Positions 42,771 to 54,400 of a stretch of 64,000 nucleotides of DNA are shown here, piece by piece. Position 1 is the stretch's first letter. Each line of letters starts with the position of its first letter. Made by a program: the position numbers and the translations under genes. The DNA is from Mesostigma viride (lineage: Eukaryota; Streptophyta; Mesostigmatophyceae; Mesostigmatales; Mesostigmataceae), in the NCBI GenBank assembly GCA_009746045.1, contig RPFO01000595.1, positions 551,501-615,500 on the forward strand. Direction: 5' to 3'. Below the pieces are notes generated by a model, which was not told where the DNA came from, ran no database searches, and was given only the letters and a program-made list of their open reading frames with translations.

Positions 42771-44640
42771 GACGGTCCCGGCGCGAATATTTTGGCGCCG
42801 AAAAATTCGCGGTACCCGTCCGTACCGTGAAAAAGTGGTGCACGGGGCGCGCACCCCTACCGGAGCTGGCCATCGCGACGTGCTTTCAGGCAGAGTAGAA
42901 AAAGATAGCTCGCGGAATGCAGAGAAACTGAGCGAATCTTAAAGACGATGAGTAAATGATACCACTTCGTAGCGGAGTTCGCGTTTTTTGCAGTGTCGAT
43001 GATTTTATTGATGACCATCGCCACGGGGGTCCAATCTGATGTTTTCGTCGAGAGGAATAAATTAGAATGCACGCTGGCGGCGGTGATTGTCAGGTTTTAT
43101 GGGCTTTACCTAGCGTCAAGGATGCGTTTAAATCGTTATTGGTAAAGCTTTAAAAAATTTGCTGGGTTTCGGCAAGATTTCCGTCATGATCGGTAAGACA
43201 CTCTCCAGGCTCGCGGGATGCGCGTCTTATTATTCCATGGAAGGTTGTTCTTTCTTGCGCCGCTGGACGAAGGACAATGCCGGTAATGGTACGATCGTGT
43301 GATCAACGTGACCCTATGAATGTTTCGCTTCCTTTATGGGTTATCAACGCAAGTTTTCGGCTTCTTTCCGTGCAGTTAGCGCCAGGTATAATGCCATTCC
43401 GTGCTGCGCATCGCCAGATTCCTGGCACCTTTCAGTGGTTTTTATGTACGTTGCATGGCTGGGATGTGTCAAAGCGTTACCGTGGCATATCGCCAAGTTG
43501 TCAGGGATTTGCTGAGTGGTTTCTTGGAAGGAGATTGCTAACAGCACTCAGTTTTGTGTGAATATTGACGCGGCCTTTCTTAGCAGAGGCTTCATTGTGG
43601 TTAGAGGCTCACAAGCTTGAGTTTGTTTCTTGGCAAACAATTGCGCTGGAAAGAAAGGTGGCAGTGGTTTTTTTAAGGGGCATACTGCATGGGTGGAACT
43701 GCACGTAGGTAGGGGTTATCGTTGTCTTGTTGGCCTTTCTCCCACTAAAATGGGAGAGCCCTAATTCATATGCTAGCAAGGCAAGGTAACCATGGTAAGA
43801 AGCCTTGGCAATCAGCATGTATGATAATTCTGCTTTCTCTGTGGACTGTCTGTTGTTACCCTTGTTGGGCAATTAGTGGATATGGCTTTCTAGGGTGTGT
43901 TTGAGCTTGGTTTTGGGATGATGCCCACACCATAAACCTGGAATATGCTTTAGAAGTGTTGGCTAGGCATGTAGAGCTACCTGCCTCATTGTTGTGCACA
44001 CACGCAACAGGTTGCCCGTGTCGAGGTAAGGCAAGGGCACATGACGTGCCCAGCCACCTCCTTGTACATTGTGGTCGAATTGGGCATGGTCAGGAGCCTT
44101 TTGGATGGCATAGGAAGTGTTAGTGTGCCTTAATACTCACTAATGCCTTCCTTAGCGTCTGCACAGGTGGCCAACTGCCAAAATTAATAACTGCTACAGC
44201 TGAGCTCAGAATGCCACCAAACTTTGACAGTGCCTTCTATGGTCATGACAGAATTTGACTATTACTTTTTAGGCCTAATTGATGTGTTATGAGTGTGTAT
44301 GGGGACGCCCCGCCTAAAAAAGCGTATTTTTGGCCAAAAATTAATAACTCAAAGGGATGTGCTGATTTTGTTGATCCAATTAGGTAGAAACCATGTCCCA
44401 TGACATTTTTATATGGGTATTACTTTTTTCATGCAACTGGTTATCCCACTGTTCTGGGCAAGATGTGCCCCGGACAGCGTTTTTTTCTATTTTTAGCTCA
44501 TAGCCGGTGTATGGCTGGGGGTAGTACCCCCAACAAGTGGTGGTATGCATGCCCAAACATCATGTTTATGGTCCCCAAACATCATTTAGTGGTTGTCAGT
44601 TGCATTTCTGTAGTTATTAGGGGGGGTAAGTTTTGATATA
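42771..44640. other. No recognisable gene
   Basis: Moderate GC, with short frames only. No splice-supported exon, RNA gene or element ends were recognised. Confidence 0.4.
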
Positions 44641-44661
44641 TTTCTATGGGACCCTCCCCTT

Positions 44662-44721
44662 AATGAATGAATGAATGAATGAATGAATGAATGAATGAAT
44701 GAATGAATGAATGAATGAATG
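44662..44721 (+). repeat. (AATG)15 microsatellite
   Basis: Perfect tetranucleotide repeat. The Ser-Phe-Ile-His translation on the minus strand is a by-product. Confidence 0.95.
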
Positions 44722-45212
44722 CAAGGATGCATACGTGACATCACAATGATGTGAAGGTAACTCGTGGATACACACCAAAACTGAATGTAGTCCTACTATA
44801 CAGCCAACACGTCTCAGGCCGTGGCAGCTGGCCACGCAAATCGCTCTTTGTACGTCACCCCACATACATGCACACATGGACCGATAGCACACCAACATGT
44901 ACGCGATGCGCAGTGAAAGAATAGGGGAAATAATAGAAGCGTATGTACATATCCGCATTGAAGCTACTAAGGCGGAATGAAGTCCGTAAGCAGACCAGAC
45001 TGCAGCAAGCAACCCACAAGAGACGATGAAAGAAACGCCCGGCACTGCGCCTCATGGGCATCAGTAATAATCCAAATTGCTGCGGAGCATGTCAGAGATG
45101 ACTGACTGGGAGTGCATGGGACCCCTCCCGCCCCCGGCAGAAATCAATTTCCACTACTGAGCCATCAGCAAAGCCCTCTAATGATGCATGCCTTCAGTAA
45201 ACTTCAGCATAG

Positions 45213-45217
45213 TTACA
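45213..45217 (-). terminator. TGTAA poly(A)-type motif after the methyltransferase gene
   Basis: TGTAA on the minus strand about 50 nt past the stop codon, a typical place and motif for chlorophyte mRNA ends. Confidence 0.4.
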
Positions 45218-45266
45218 TGCCTGCATGGCTCTTGCACAGACAGAATGCCGGGTGGTCGAGAATGAT

Positions 45267-45557
45267 TCAGCCAGCCTTGGCCAGGATAAAATTATTCAGC
45301 ATCGAGTGGTACTTGTCGCCAGGGATCCACACGATATCCTTGAACTCCGCCGCCTGGAGCGAGGCAGTGCCCTTGGAAGGCGTCCAGCCACACGTGCCCA
45401 CCGCCTCTCCTGGCGATCCATCTGGCTGGCGCATGATGGACGAGTGGAGGCAGACCATCGAGCTGAAGCCAAACTTGATGGCCGCCAGGGGGTCAGCCAT
45501 GGTCTCCTGAATTGTGTCGAATGCCTTGGGCTCTTGCATGAAGAGTACACCACCCGG
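45267..45557 (-). CDS. Methyltransferase exon 5: C terminus
   Basis: The acceptor is CACATGCAG|CCG, giving LVRRALK-PGGVLFMQEPKAF across the junction. It ends in NNFILAKAG and TGA. The VCLHSSIMRQPDGSPGEAVG segment is typical of substrate-pocket regions in this class. Confidence 0.75.
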   Translation of the reverse strand, partial: PGGVLFMQEPKAFDTIQETMADPLAAIKFGFSSMVCLHSSIMRQPDGSPGEAVGTCGWTPSKGTASLQAAEFKDIVWIPGDKYHSMLNNFILAKAG

Positions 45558-48500
45558 CTGCATGTGGGCCGCGCAACATTGGTTGCATCATTGGTGCCAT
45601 GCACAAGTGGGATGCCGTAGTACTCTACATGGTCAGCAATACATTTACCATGATATCACGCGCAACTGTGGCAAAAGTGCATGCGGGCCTGTCAGAGCCT
45701 TGGGACTGCATCAGACGACATGACATCAAACGGTAGCGTCAGGATCCCTTGAAACTGCCACGCAGGTACTCTCAATGGATGCAAGCGAGGATGGCCTACT
45801 AACTATAATACCGAAAGATATTAATATTAAATAATAGGTGAGTTACTACTCATGGTTTCTTATCTATAATTAAGACCACAGTCCCTTATCGCACCTTCAC
45901 TAGAGCCTCATTGCGCACAAGAATTTAAGCGATTATACTGATGCCTTGCCTCTTGTACTGTCTGACAGCCGGGCTAGCTCACATATCCTCAGCACGAGCT
46001 CAAGCAACCCCAGGAACCCAAATAATACTATTATACTAGTCATAACCTGCTGAAGCGTACCTCGAGTAGTTATAACCTTGCGATCCTACAGCCTGTGCAC
46101 GACTTTCAACTTTCGATCAAGAAACCGGTAAACTGAATAACCCACGGCCTGTTCTGAACCTTGAGCACCTTCAGCACATGGGTAACTTGACATTATTCAA
46201 AGAACCCCCTGATTCAATTCCCCTATGAAACAAACCCTGTTTCCCACTTCCTCATGCTGAATGATGCTGAGCACAACAACTGGCCGCCAGTTGATCCGTA
46301 CCTTGAGCGCCCTGCGCACGAGCTTGAGGTTGGCGGACGGGTTGCACATGTCGTGCCAGCAATCTGACGTCACGAAGAGGTCAAACGCCCCCTCCTGCAT
46401 GACGTCGCCCTCCCCCACGTCGTGGAGCGTGATGCGGTGGGCCAGGCCCTCTGCCTTGATTTGCTCCGCGGCCGTGCGCAGTGCCGCCTTGGAGTTGTCG
46501 AACCCATGGAAGGAGGACTCGGGGAATGCTTTCGCTAGCGTGCGCAGTGTCACGCTGACCATTGAAGAGTAGTAATGGGTTACGGGGAAACAGCGGATGT
46601 GTCATGCATGAAGAACGGTTTGTCAGGAGATCACAGTCTATTATTATTGATATTATAGTAATATACTACTGTAGTTCTAGTTGCTATCATTTCGGCAGGC
46701 TATTAATAGTTAATTAATTATCAGGCGCATTGGTCCAATCATTTAAGCAAGTTTGCTCGAGATAAGACAAACATGTGCGCATTAGCCCATTTTGTAGAGG
46801 ACCGTGGAGCTAGTGCGTCGCCGACGGACTCGGCAGTATAGGCTCATTTTCAAGGATCTATAGGCCACTGGGATGACCTCAAACTTGTGTTGATAAGAAT
46901 AACTACACAGGTGTTGATAATGATAATCAGACCTCAGAAGGCAGCATTGACAAGAATGACCTTTGAATGGTGTTGATAGCAAGAATGACCTCACCGGCCA
47001 GGGTTTTGACAGCATGCAAGGACCTCAAAGGTGTTGATTCGAATGACCTCCAAAAGGTGACAGTTGAAAAAAATGCTACATGAACCGCAAGCAAACATAA
47101 TTTGACGATCTCATGCAAGGCAAGCTAGCTGGCACTACGTGCAGGCAACTGACCAATAACTAATGTCAGAGGCATGCAAGTGACGATCAACCCACCACTG
47201 AGGCAAGTTCTTCCTTCCTGTCATATTAGAGGCATGTCATTCTGGTCGTGCCAGACAACTAGGTAATGCATGACCTTCCAAACAGTCAAGTTAATTCAGT
47301 AAAGTTAATGTCAAGTTAGCTACACCCCTAGTCTCAGCTGGAGCTATAGCAAACTGGCGTTACTAGTAATTAAAGCGCATGGTGATACATTTCAGATATA
47401 GATTAAACTGGCGGCTTTTAATGAGCCATCCCAATCCATGTATTAACCACCTATACTAACTACACAACATGAAGTAATATTAGCACATATACACTAACGT
47501 TACCGCATATACTAACTACATGACTAACTACGCAACATATATTAACAAGGTTTCTGACTCGGTCACGAGCCCTGCTTGGTAATAATATATCAAACAATAA
47601 TGCCCTTAATCTCTAATTGATTTACCGTTGGAGTTGGCCGTCGATTAACATGACACTAAACGTAACAGTCACTCCATGCAGGTCCAATGTGCACAAGTTA
47701 CCAATGACCCCCACCACATGCAGCGCCTGCCAGTCCCACCATTTCGTCATCAAACACCAATCTTGATGCTGACATAGTAGCAGTATCAAGAGTTTAAGAC
47801 GACAACTGATTATCTGGCATACCAGGTCCCACAGCCGATGTCCCCCACCACGGCGCCTGCCTCTAGCCGCGTGATAATTTCCGGCAGGAGCTCCGGAAGG
47901 GTGGGCACCAGCAGCGAGCGGTTCCAGGGACCCAGCATACGCCCAATGGCCTTGGCTGCATATATCATTGGCGTACGTTGAGAAAGCCATCATTGTGCAA
48001 GCCAGCGCAAACCATCAATCAGGATGCCGTTCATGAAAGGCTGCAACTATCATCATACACATAAGAATAAATATACATCGTATTACACAAACAATATTTA
48101 TGATGTATCAACAGTCTGGGGATAAATCAATGAGACAACCAGCGCAGGCCAGAAATCTGGAGAATCCGGACCATGGTGGTAGCTCGAGCCTGCCATATCA
48201 GGTCAGCAAGTCTGAATAATTGACCAAAGAGAAAAACATCATACTCTCTATAACTAGCAATAGTTCGATCCAGTGGTCCGACAGTACTTAGTTCCATGCA
48301 AATCAGCAGTAACTGCAGCAGCCACTGTTCTTTCCTAGCTACAAAACGGTCTTCAGCATTTAATCTCATTACTAGCTATCAATCTTATGAGATTGGCAAC
48401 CCAGTACCTAAGTTGTTATTAGCATTGACAGTCATCTTACGAGCAATTTGGCTGTTGATTAACCTAAGCTACTTTGAGCGATGCCTACCTACGCCATCAC

Positions 48501-49470
48501 CCTGGTCATTGTAGGGAAGACCGGGGTTGTCGATGCGACGGAAGGACGCCAGCTGCTTCGCATGAACTTCCCTTTGAGCCAGCTCCACGACGATGTCAGG
48601 GAAGCCACCCAGGAACATCGGCGAGCTGGCCTCATTGGTCCAGCACATCCTGCTGGCGTCTGTGTGCTCGAACAGGCCCGCCTTGAAGTCCCTGCACGCA
48701 ATTATGTTGGACGCCGAGAGGCCCAACAGCAGCTCCTTGACCAATCGCGCGTTGGCCGGCGGGTCCAGCTTGCTGGCGATGGCCTCGGCGGACGCCGGGC
48801 CATCACACGCCGACAGTGCGTCGAACACGCCCAGCTCGAGGGCGGTTCGGGCCATGTTCAGGGCGACGGCGCCCGTCACGTAGCCAATGATTTTGTGCAC
48901 GTAATCCATGGCACCCAGGTCCGCGTCCTTTGCCTGTCCCGCCTGATTTCAACAATTACCGACGTACGTAGCGCACGCGCGCACACACACAAAAAAAGAG
49001 TGCACGTGGTGAGCATGCGAGCCTGGGCACTAGCATACATACATATATATATTCACGTACCCGTACGTGTATATATATATTACGTCGCGAATCGCGGCCG
49101 GCCGCATGCGTAGCAATAACTACTACATAATACACGGACATTAAATATTGTTATTAACTCATTATCATGCGACGCGCGGGTCCGTGCACCAAGAAGGCCG
49201 GAGTCCGGCGATTTGCCGTCACGCGCGACGGCAAACCGCCTAATCAATTCAATCCCGATACACTGGGGTCGCGTCGTATTAAATGTATTAACTATGAATT
49301 GGCCGCGACCGGCTGCCAATTCAACAGGCTGTTTATCGGAGCCTCCCATAAATATAATCAGCCTTTGCGCAGGTAACTGAGGCAAGCGAAGCCCAACTAG
49401 TCGAGCAAACCACGCGGTCGACGTTCACTTTACCATAGTTTTTCCCATGCACTTACCATGCACTTACCAT
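45267..49470 (-). CDS. SAM-dependent methyltransferase with winged-helix N domain
   Basis: Five exons on the minus strand: 49470-49468, 48942-48489, 47955-47823, 46554-46302 and 45557-45267. They total 1,134 bp, or 377 residues, with consistent phases at every junction. The N-terminal part (IIGYVTGAVALNMARTALEL, GVFDAL) is the dimerisation/winged-helix type found in O-methyltransferases and Rv2258c-like enzymes. Motif I is VVGDIGCGT; FHGFDNSKAAL supplies the acidic residue that binds the SAM ribose; FDLFVTSDCWHDMCNP is the next core strand; PGGVLFMQEP is the post-core strand. The substrate cannot be told. The gene is divergent from the ankyrin gene at 50855. The start codon is the last three bases of exon 1, with an 11-bp duplication around it. 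Confidence 0.75.
46302..46554 (-). CDS. Methyltransferase exon 4: core fold
   Basis: The acceptor is ATGGTCAG|CGT (TG+C gives Cys after GCGT) and the donor CTCAAG|GTACGG (phase 0). It carries LRTLAKAFPESSFHGFDNSK and the FVTSDCWHDMCNP strand. Confidence 0.75.
47823..47955 (-). CDS. Methyltransferase exon 3: motif I
   Basis: The acceptor is ATATGCAG|CC and the donor GGGACCTG|GTATGCC. It reads AKAIGRMLGPWNRSLLVPTL, PELLPEIITRLEAGA and VVGDIGCGT. A longer frame over the same bases in another phase is a shadow. Confidence 0.7.
48489..48942 (-). CDS. Methyltransferase exon 2: winged-helix/dimerisation domain
   Basis: The acceptor is GAAATCAG|GCG and the donor GCGTAG|GTAGGC (phase 1). It encodes residues 2-152, including the helix-rich segment ending RRIDNPGLPYNDQGDGV. 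Confidence 0.7.
49468..49470 (-). CDS. Methyltransferase exon 1: start codon only, next to duplicated donor
   Basis: ATG at 49470-49468 is followed directly by GTAAGTGC. Joined to exon 2 it reads M-AGQAKDADLGAMDYVHK. The 11 bp ATGGTAAGTGC occur twice in tandem, giving a second ATG|GTAAGTGC at 49459-49449. Splicing from either donor yields ATG|GCG, so both give the same protein start; the longer form also keeps an out-of-frame upstream ATG. The 5' leader reaches at least to about 49500. Confidence 0.55.
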
Positions 49471-49499
49471 TGTCTGATCCTTGAAATCGACGAAAAAAA

Positions 49500-50854
49500 G
49501 CGATGCACGGCCACCGTCCGAGATTCGACTGCAGCTGAGAGAGCTCGCGATCGAGGCTGCAGCCTGCAGGGAACCACCTCAGCCCTCCTGTTATGTGATG
49601 CCGATTAGGGAAAGTGCCGGAAAACCCACTAGTACCAGGCCGGCAACGATGCAACGTACTTGAGACTTCACAGATGAGAGCGATCTCTGCTGCACATGCG
49701 GCGACACAACAACAAGAACAAGAAGATGAGAGCGACAAAGGCGAGATCTGGAGCGAACAGATGAATATGGCGAGATCCGGCCATCCTGGGTCTGGTTTAT
49801 GTAGGTTCTGTAAGTGTACACGTGTCGAAAAATTGTTGGATGGAGATTGCTAGCGTGCCTGGAAGGAATATTCAAGTACACGGACACAACACTGACAACA
49901 GACACACGCGATCTCTTGTGCCGCGTGGCATCGAATTTCTGCCACGTCGTGGTAACTGGATCCCATACAGTTACTACTGTACTGTTGATCTTGATGATGT
50001 GTTGAGTTGAGTTGAGTCCCTCACAGCAGGGCTCACAGTACTGAGTACTCTGCGGCCCATGTGCGGCGTGGGATACAACTGAACTGAACTGAACTGAGTA
50101 CTGTGGGTTACTGCTGCCCATGTGCGGCGTGGGATTCAACCAACTTACTGTGGGTTATGGGCTAATGGCACGATCAGACGATTCCCGCGGGAGCCAGTAC
50201 AGTACGGAACTGACAACTGCAGCATGAGCCGACGCTTGCCACGCGGCAAATACACCGGTCGCTTTCTTGCATTGTCAGTCATCAGTCTCAGTGATCAGAT
50301 CCCACGCCGCACATGAGCAGCAGAGATTCTACACCTAGCGGCCGAGGGCCGGATTTCTTGTTGCATGTACGGTGGCTTGCGTACTGGCCTGTAGGGGACC
50401 CAGAGGAGCCACGTTGCTAAATACCACCGGTGACTACTAAACTTAGCCTCCGCACTCCGCGAAGCCTGGAAATATCACGTGATTTCTGGGTTTTTAGGTG
50501 GAACGCTGATGCGCTGCGTGGTGAGACGTTCGCTTCCGCAACGCTTGTCGACGAAACATCGTGAAAGCCCCCGATTCACATCAGAACTGGCAGCAGGAAC
50601 GGGCACAGTGGGTATAATTTTCTAATTAGGAAGAGCTGTCACACTGTTCAAGGATAATTTCGCACGCCTCGATATCAAGTTCACGCACATATATCAGCGT
50701 TGTTGTTTGCCTCAAAAGCCTTTGATCATGATGCCTGAGGTCGACTGCCGTCCGGCTGTTAGTCTTTGATCGACGAGTTGATATATGCTTGTCTGTTTCT
50801 GTTAGACGAAAGTTTCCTGTGCTTACATTAGACGCACATTCTAAGACATTGGGC
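49500..50854. promoter_or_regulatory. Region between divergent methyltransferase and ankyrin genes
   Basis: No further gene was recognised. A 19-bp motif CCCATGTGCGGCGTGGGAT occurs at about 50057 and 50119, and inverted (ATCCCACGCCGCACATG) at about 50299. GAACT/GAGTT pentamer runs lie at 50000-50100. A regulatory role is a guess from position only. Confidence 0.3.
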
Positions 50855-53005
50855 ATGGGTGGCGGGTTAAGGCAACGAGGCCAATTGCACGAGGTCGCCT
50901 TGCAAGGGAATGCGCAAGCGGTTAATCGTCTCCTGGCGCAAGGCGCTGCTGTGAATATAATCGACGAAGAGGGATGCACTCCCCTGCACCTGGCTGCCAG
51001 TCAAGGCTTCTTAGATGTTGCAAAGTGTCTCGTGGAACACGGGGCCAGCGTAGATGCCACAGACGACGAGGGCCGAACGCCCTTGCACTGCGCTGCTGGG
51101 ACGCCTTCGTTGTTGCTGGTACAGCAGCTCTTGAAACATGGCGCGTCAGCCGACGCGAAAGATAAGGTTGGTCGGACCCCAGCGGACGTGGCGAGGTCAG
51201 GATCCAACGATCGGGTTCTCAAATGCCTCTTGGACCACAGCGCGCAGCACGCGCCCTCGAATGCGCCCCCAGGCGGTGCTGCCGCGACCGCCGGCGGCAG
51301 TAAGCCCGAACCAAGCGGCGCCGCAGCCAAGGATGGCAAGCCCGGCGTGGACGCGGCCCACGCGCATCCTCCCAAGGCAGACCAACCTGGCGCTAAGGGC
51401 AAAGGCGCTCCCAGCCAAGGCCAGGGTCCCGCCGCGTCTCTCCCAATCAAGGACTCCTCAGGGAGGACGTCCCTCCACCTGGAGGCTGAGTCGGGCCACC
51501 TGGACGCGGTCATGCGCCTGTGCCAGCAGGTGGCGGACGTGAACCTTCACGACGTGGATGCCAACACGCCGCTCCACTTGGCGGCGTCTCGTGGACGCGT
51601 GGACGTAGTCGCGTACCTGCTGTCGCGGGGCGCAGTAGTCAACGCGCCGAACGAGAAGGGGAACACGGCGTTACTCGCGGCCGCGACCGAGGGGCAACTG
51701 GAGACAGTCACGCTGCTCCTCCACCAGGGAGCGTCGGCCCACTGGGTGAACAAGGAAGGGAAGACGGGCCTCCATCTTGCGGCCGAGAAAGGCCACGTCG
51801 GGGTCTCGATCTCGCTGCTGAAGGCCGGGTGTGACCCCAACGCGGTCGACAAGTCGGGCGCGACGGCGCTATTATTAGCGGCGCGGCACAACCAGTTGCA
51901 TGTGGCCACCACGCTGTTGTCGCGCGGCACGGGCAACGTGGCGCGGTTCTCCCCCACAAGGACCCCGGCAATAGGGGGGGTAGCCACAGGGAGCGTGGGG
52001 GTGGCGCCAGCTGGCGTCACGGGGACGCTGGAGCCTAATGCTTCCAGGGCCACGGGGACTGGGGAGCAATTGTACACAGCAACGGGTCATGCCGACGTGG
52101 GGGGTGCGCCAAGTCGGGCTGTGGTTCAGGGGGGGGTTGAGCCGAGAGGTCATGGGGAGCCCGCTGTATGCGAGCCCGACAACAACAACAACGACAACAG
52201 CAAAGCAACAGACACGTGCCAGGAGGGGGAAGTTCCCGCGGGGGCGAGGGGAGACGCCCGGGCCCTGCCCTCTGCTGGGGGATCTGGCGGAAGTAACCAA
52301 AATAGCAACGGTAACGATCATGGCTCCAGCGGAACGGGCAGCCAGTCTAACCATAGCCAGTCTAATAGCCAGTCTAATAATAGCAGGGCATCAGCGGCCG
52401 GGGGCTCCGGGGCATTGCCTGGTGGGTCGGGGGCCTCGCTGTCTGGTGGGGCGGGAAGTGGGTCCGGGGCGCCATCATCGGGGGTATTGGGAGGCGTGGA
52501 CGTGAACGTGGCGGACAAGACCGGTTACGCGCCGCTCCACATCGCGGCCGCAAAGGGCTATTTTGAGATCGCGGTGCTTCTCCTGGACGCGGGCGCGGAC
52601 CCCAACCGGGTGACAACGGATGGTTTAACGCCGCTGATCGCCGCGGCCGATGGCGGCCATGTGAAGACCGCCAGGGCTCTGATGGAGAGAGGGGCGGATG
52701 TCAGGGTCAAGGCGAGGGACGGGTCGACGGCGCTGCACAAGGCGGCAGGTAGCGGGCATGGGGCCTTGGTGGTGCTCAGTTTCGTGCCAGCGGGCACCCG
52801 GGCGACAGATCTGGTCAAGGCGCTTGTGGACAAGGGCGCGGAGGTGAACGCGGTGGATGCTGAGGGGCGCACGCCGCTGGATTTCGCGCGGGGCAAGGAC
52901 GTGCGGGCGTTCCTGGAGGGCAAGGGTGCAAAGCCAGGGACGGGGCATGGGTTGTTGGGGAACCTGCGCTCGTTGCTGCCGCTGGGCAAAGACAACCAGC
53001 CGTGA
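50855..53005 (+). CDS. Ankyrin-repeat protein, intronless, 716 residues
   Basis: The first in-frame ATG is 50855; the frame is open a little further upstream but only from a TTG. Three ankyrin blocks are visible: residues about 10-127 (four repeats), 200-360 (five) and 548-700 (four, the last partial), with TPLHLAA-type motifs and G-A-xVN endings. The first linker is Ala/Gly/Pro/Lys-rich. The second, about 190 residues, is a Gly/Ser/Asn low-complexity stretch with NNNND and QSNSQSNNS. The twelfth repeat carries a 15-residue insertion (LVVLSFVPAGTRA). No signal peptide, membrane segment or extra catalytic domain was seen. A scaffold role is inferred from the family. Confidence 0.8.
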   Translation: MGGGLRQRGQLHEVALQGNAQAVNRLLAQGAAVNIIDEEGCTPLHLAASQGFLDVAKCLVEHGASVDATDDEGRTPLHCAAGTPSLLLVQQLLKHGASADAKDKVGRTPADVARSGSNDRVLKCLLDHSAQHAPSNAPPGGAAATAGGSKPEPSGAAAKDGKPGVDAAHAHPPKADQPGAKGKGAPSQGQGPAASLPIKDSSGRTSLHLEAESGHLDAVMRLCQQVADVNLHDVDANTPLHLAASRGRVDVVAYLLSRGAVVNAPNEKGNTALLAAATEGQLETVTLLLHQGASAHWVNKEGKTGLHLAAEKGHVGVSISLLKAGCDPNAVDKSGATALLLAARHNQLHVATTLLSRGTGNVARFSPTRTPAIGGVATGSVGVAPAGVTGTLEPNASRATGTGEQLYTATGHADVGGAPSRAVVQGGVEPRGHGEPAVCEPDNNNNDNSKATDTCQEGEVPAGARGDARALPSAGGSGGSNQNSNGNDHGSSGTGSQSNHSQSNSQSNNSRASAAGGSGALPGGSGASLSGGAGSGSGAPSSGVLGGVDVNVADKTGYAPLHIAAAKGYFEIAVLLLDAGADPNRVTTDGLTPLIAAADGGHVKTARALMERGADVRVKARDGSTALHKAAGSGHGALVVLSFVPAGTRATDLVKALVDKGAEVNAVDAEGRTPLDFARGKDVRAFLEGKGAKPGTGHGLLGNLRSLLPLGKDNQP

Positions 53006-53239
53006 TGATTGGTTGTAGATAGTCGGCAGTGGATGATCGGTTGTAGGCGATCGGAAGCAGAGAAGTAGTTGATGAGGTAGGCGCTTTTTTCCTTTCCTAG
53101 TTGGTTCTTGAGGTAGGGACTTGTCGACAATGAGTTCTGCCAGGCTATGTAAGGAGCAGATGCCCCATCAAGTGAGGCACTGACTAGGCGGGGATGCACG
53201 TTCGCAAGGCGGCCGTTGAGGCAACCTGGCGTAGTGTAG

Positions 53240-53244
53240 TGTAA
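53240..53244 (+). terminator. TGTAA poly(A)-type motif after the ankyrin gene
   Basis: TGTAA about 235 nt after the stop codon. Confidence 0.35.
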
Positions 53245-53337
53245 CCATGGTCGTCTCTTTCTTTTCTTGATGGTGGCCGCTGTATATCTTTAGTGAATTA
53301 ATTTACGTAGACTGTATATACTTGGGCAAGGATTAAT

Positions 53338-53640
53338 TCATAAAAGCACGTGCGTCATATGGGTACTCATTAATAAAGGAACCTTCCACCCCTATCCGCG
53401 TGTGACCGCGTATGGCATTCATAGCGATTCGAACCGTGGTGCCCACAACCCTGTAACTAGGACCTAGATAGCTTACATCATCCACTCCCATGCTCCCCTC
53501 CCACTGCAGACTTATGCTCACGTGACGCAGTCACGTGTCTATTAATTAATTTATTAATTCCACCCCTATACACAACGTGTTCGAGGGAGGACGCCCGAGC
53601 TTCTCTCACTGCCTCAAGTGGGCAGGCCACAGAGGACTCT
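53338..53640. mobile_element. LINE 3' end nested in an ORF1-element tail, with target-site duplication
   Basis: A minus-strand tail like 10605-10720 (AATAAAGGAACCTTC...; GGGAGGACGCCCGAGCTTCT) is split by a plus-strand LINE 3' end at 53396-53558, which carries the hairpin 53519-53537 and ATTAATTAATT. The 11-bp TCCACCCCTAT flanks the insert at 53385-53395 and 53559-53569, a clear target-site duplication. Confidence 0.75.
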
Positions 53641-53756
53641 TTCCATCTTGGCCCAGTTTCGGCAAAATGCTTGCGCCTATGTTTGACAATTGTTACATTC
53701 CAGTGAGAATTATGCTCGATCGTCCGTAACGCAGCCGCGTACGTGATGAAGCTAAT

Positions 53757-54400
53757 CAGTTAATTAAAATTAATTTAACACGTGCTCTTCTTGGGGGGTC
53801 ACTGAGCACAGTAGTACAGAGTTCGAGTGCTTTTCATCCCGGTATGTTGCACACCGGGAAGGGGGCAGAGACACCCGTCTTCGGCCTCATGCCCAGAGGC
53901 AAGCCACCAGCTGCAATAAAAACTACTCACGGGGAGAGTCTGGCATGAGTGTGGGTGCACTTATGCTGAAATGTGCGTGGGTGACAGGGCGGGGGCATGC
54001 GGTTTCAGTTGTCTGGCATAATGAAACTGAAGAGTGAAGTGTGCGGGGTAGACTTGCGGGTGCCTAGGCTGAACAACTGAAGGTAGTCGGTAGTATGGTG
54101 AGCCATACAAAGTGCTACGAAGGCCATGCAGGTGGCTAGGCCATACAGCAATACGTCAACATCACGCAACCCTTTCTGAACCTACTTAGACATCATGGAT
54201 CCTGCAGGTCACGTGGGCGGAACCCACAGCTCGCTGTTGATATACAGCTGCAGGTCCCCACCTTGCAAGTGGACTTAGGGCTTCTCGGGGAATTGCTTGT
54301 GGCGGATGAAGGTGGGCCACAGCTCGCAACGCTGCTACTGCTCCGCGGGAGGCGGTTAACATAACTAGGCTGGCTGGTTTCAGTTGGGCTACTGTCTAGG
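53757..54400 (-). mobile_element. ORF1-only LINE relative (C-terminal part and tail)
   Basis: On the minus strand, 54370-54190 keeps the ORF1 end (PPAEQ...QRCELWPTFIRHKQFPE). A tail follows to a stem-loop at 53783-53810 (GTGCTC with GAGCAC) and a TTAATTAAAATTAATT end at 53757-53779. Confidence 0.5.

Noticed and set aside
42857-43872. Short frames on both strands
   Set aside because: No recognisable features; length is within chance expectation.
44644-45061. Minus-strand frames including SFIHSFIH
   Set aside because: Mostly the (AATG) microsatellite; no splice or family support.
47622-47993. Frame starting MMAFSTYAND on the minus strand
   Set aside because: Overlaps methyltransferase exon 3 in a different phase; the VVGDIGCGT frame with splice sites is better.
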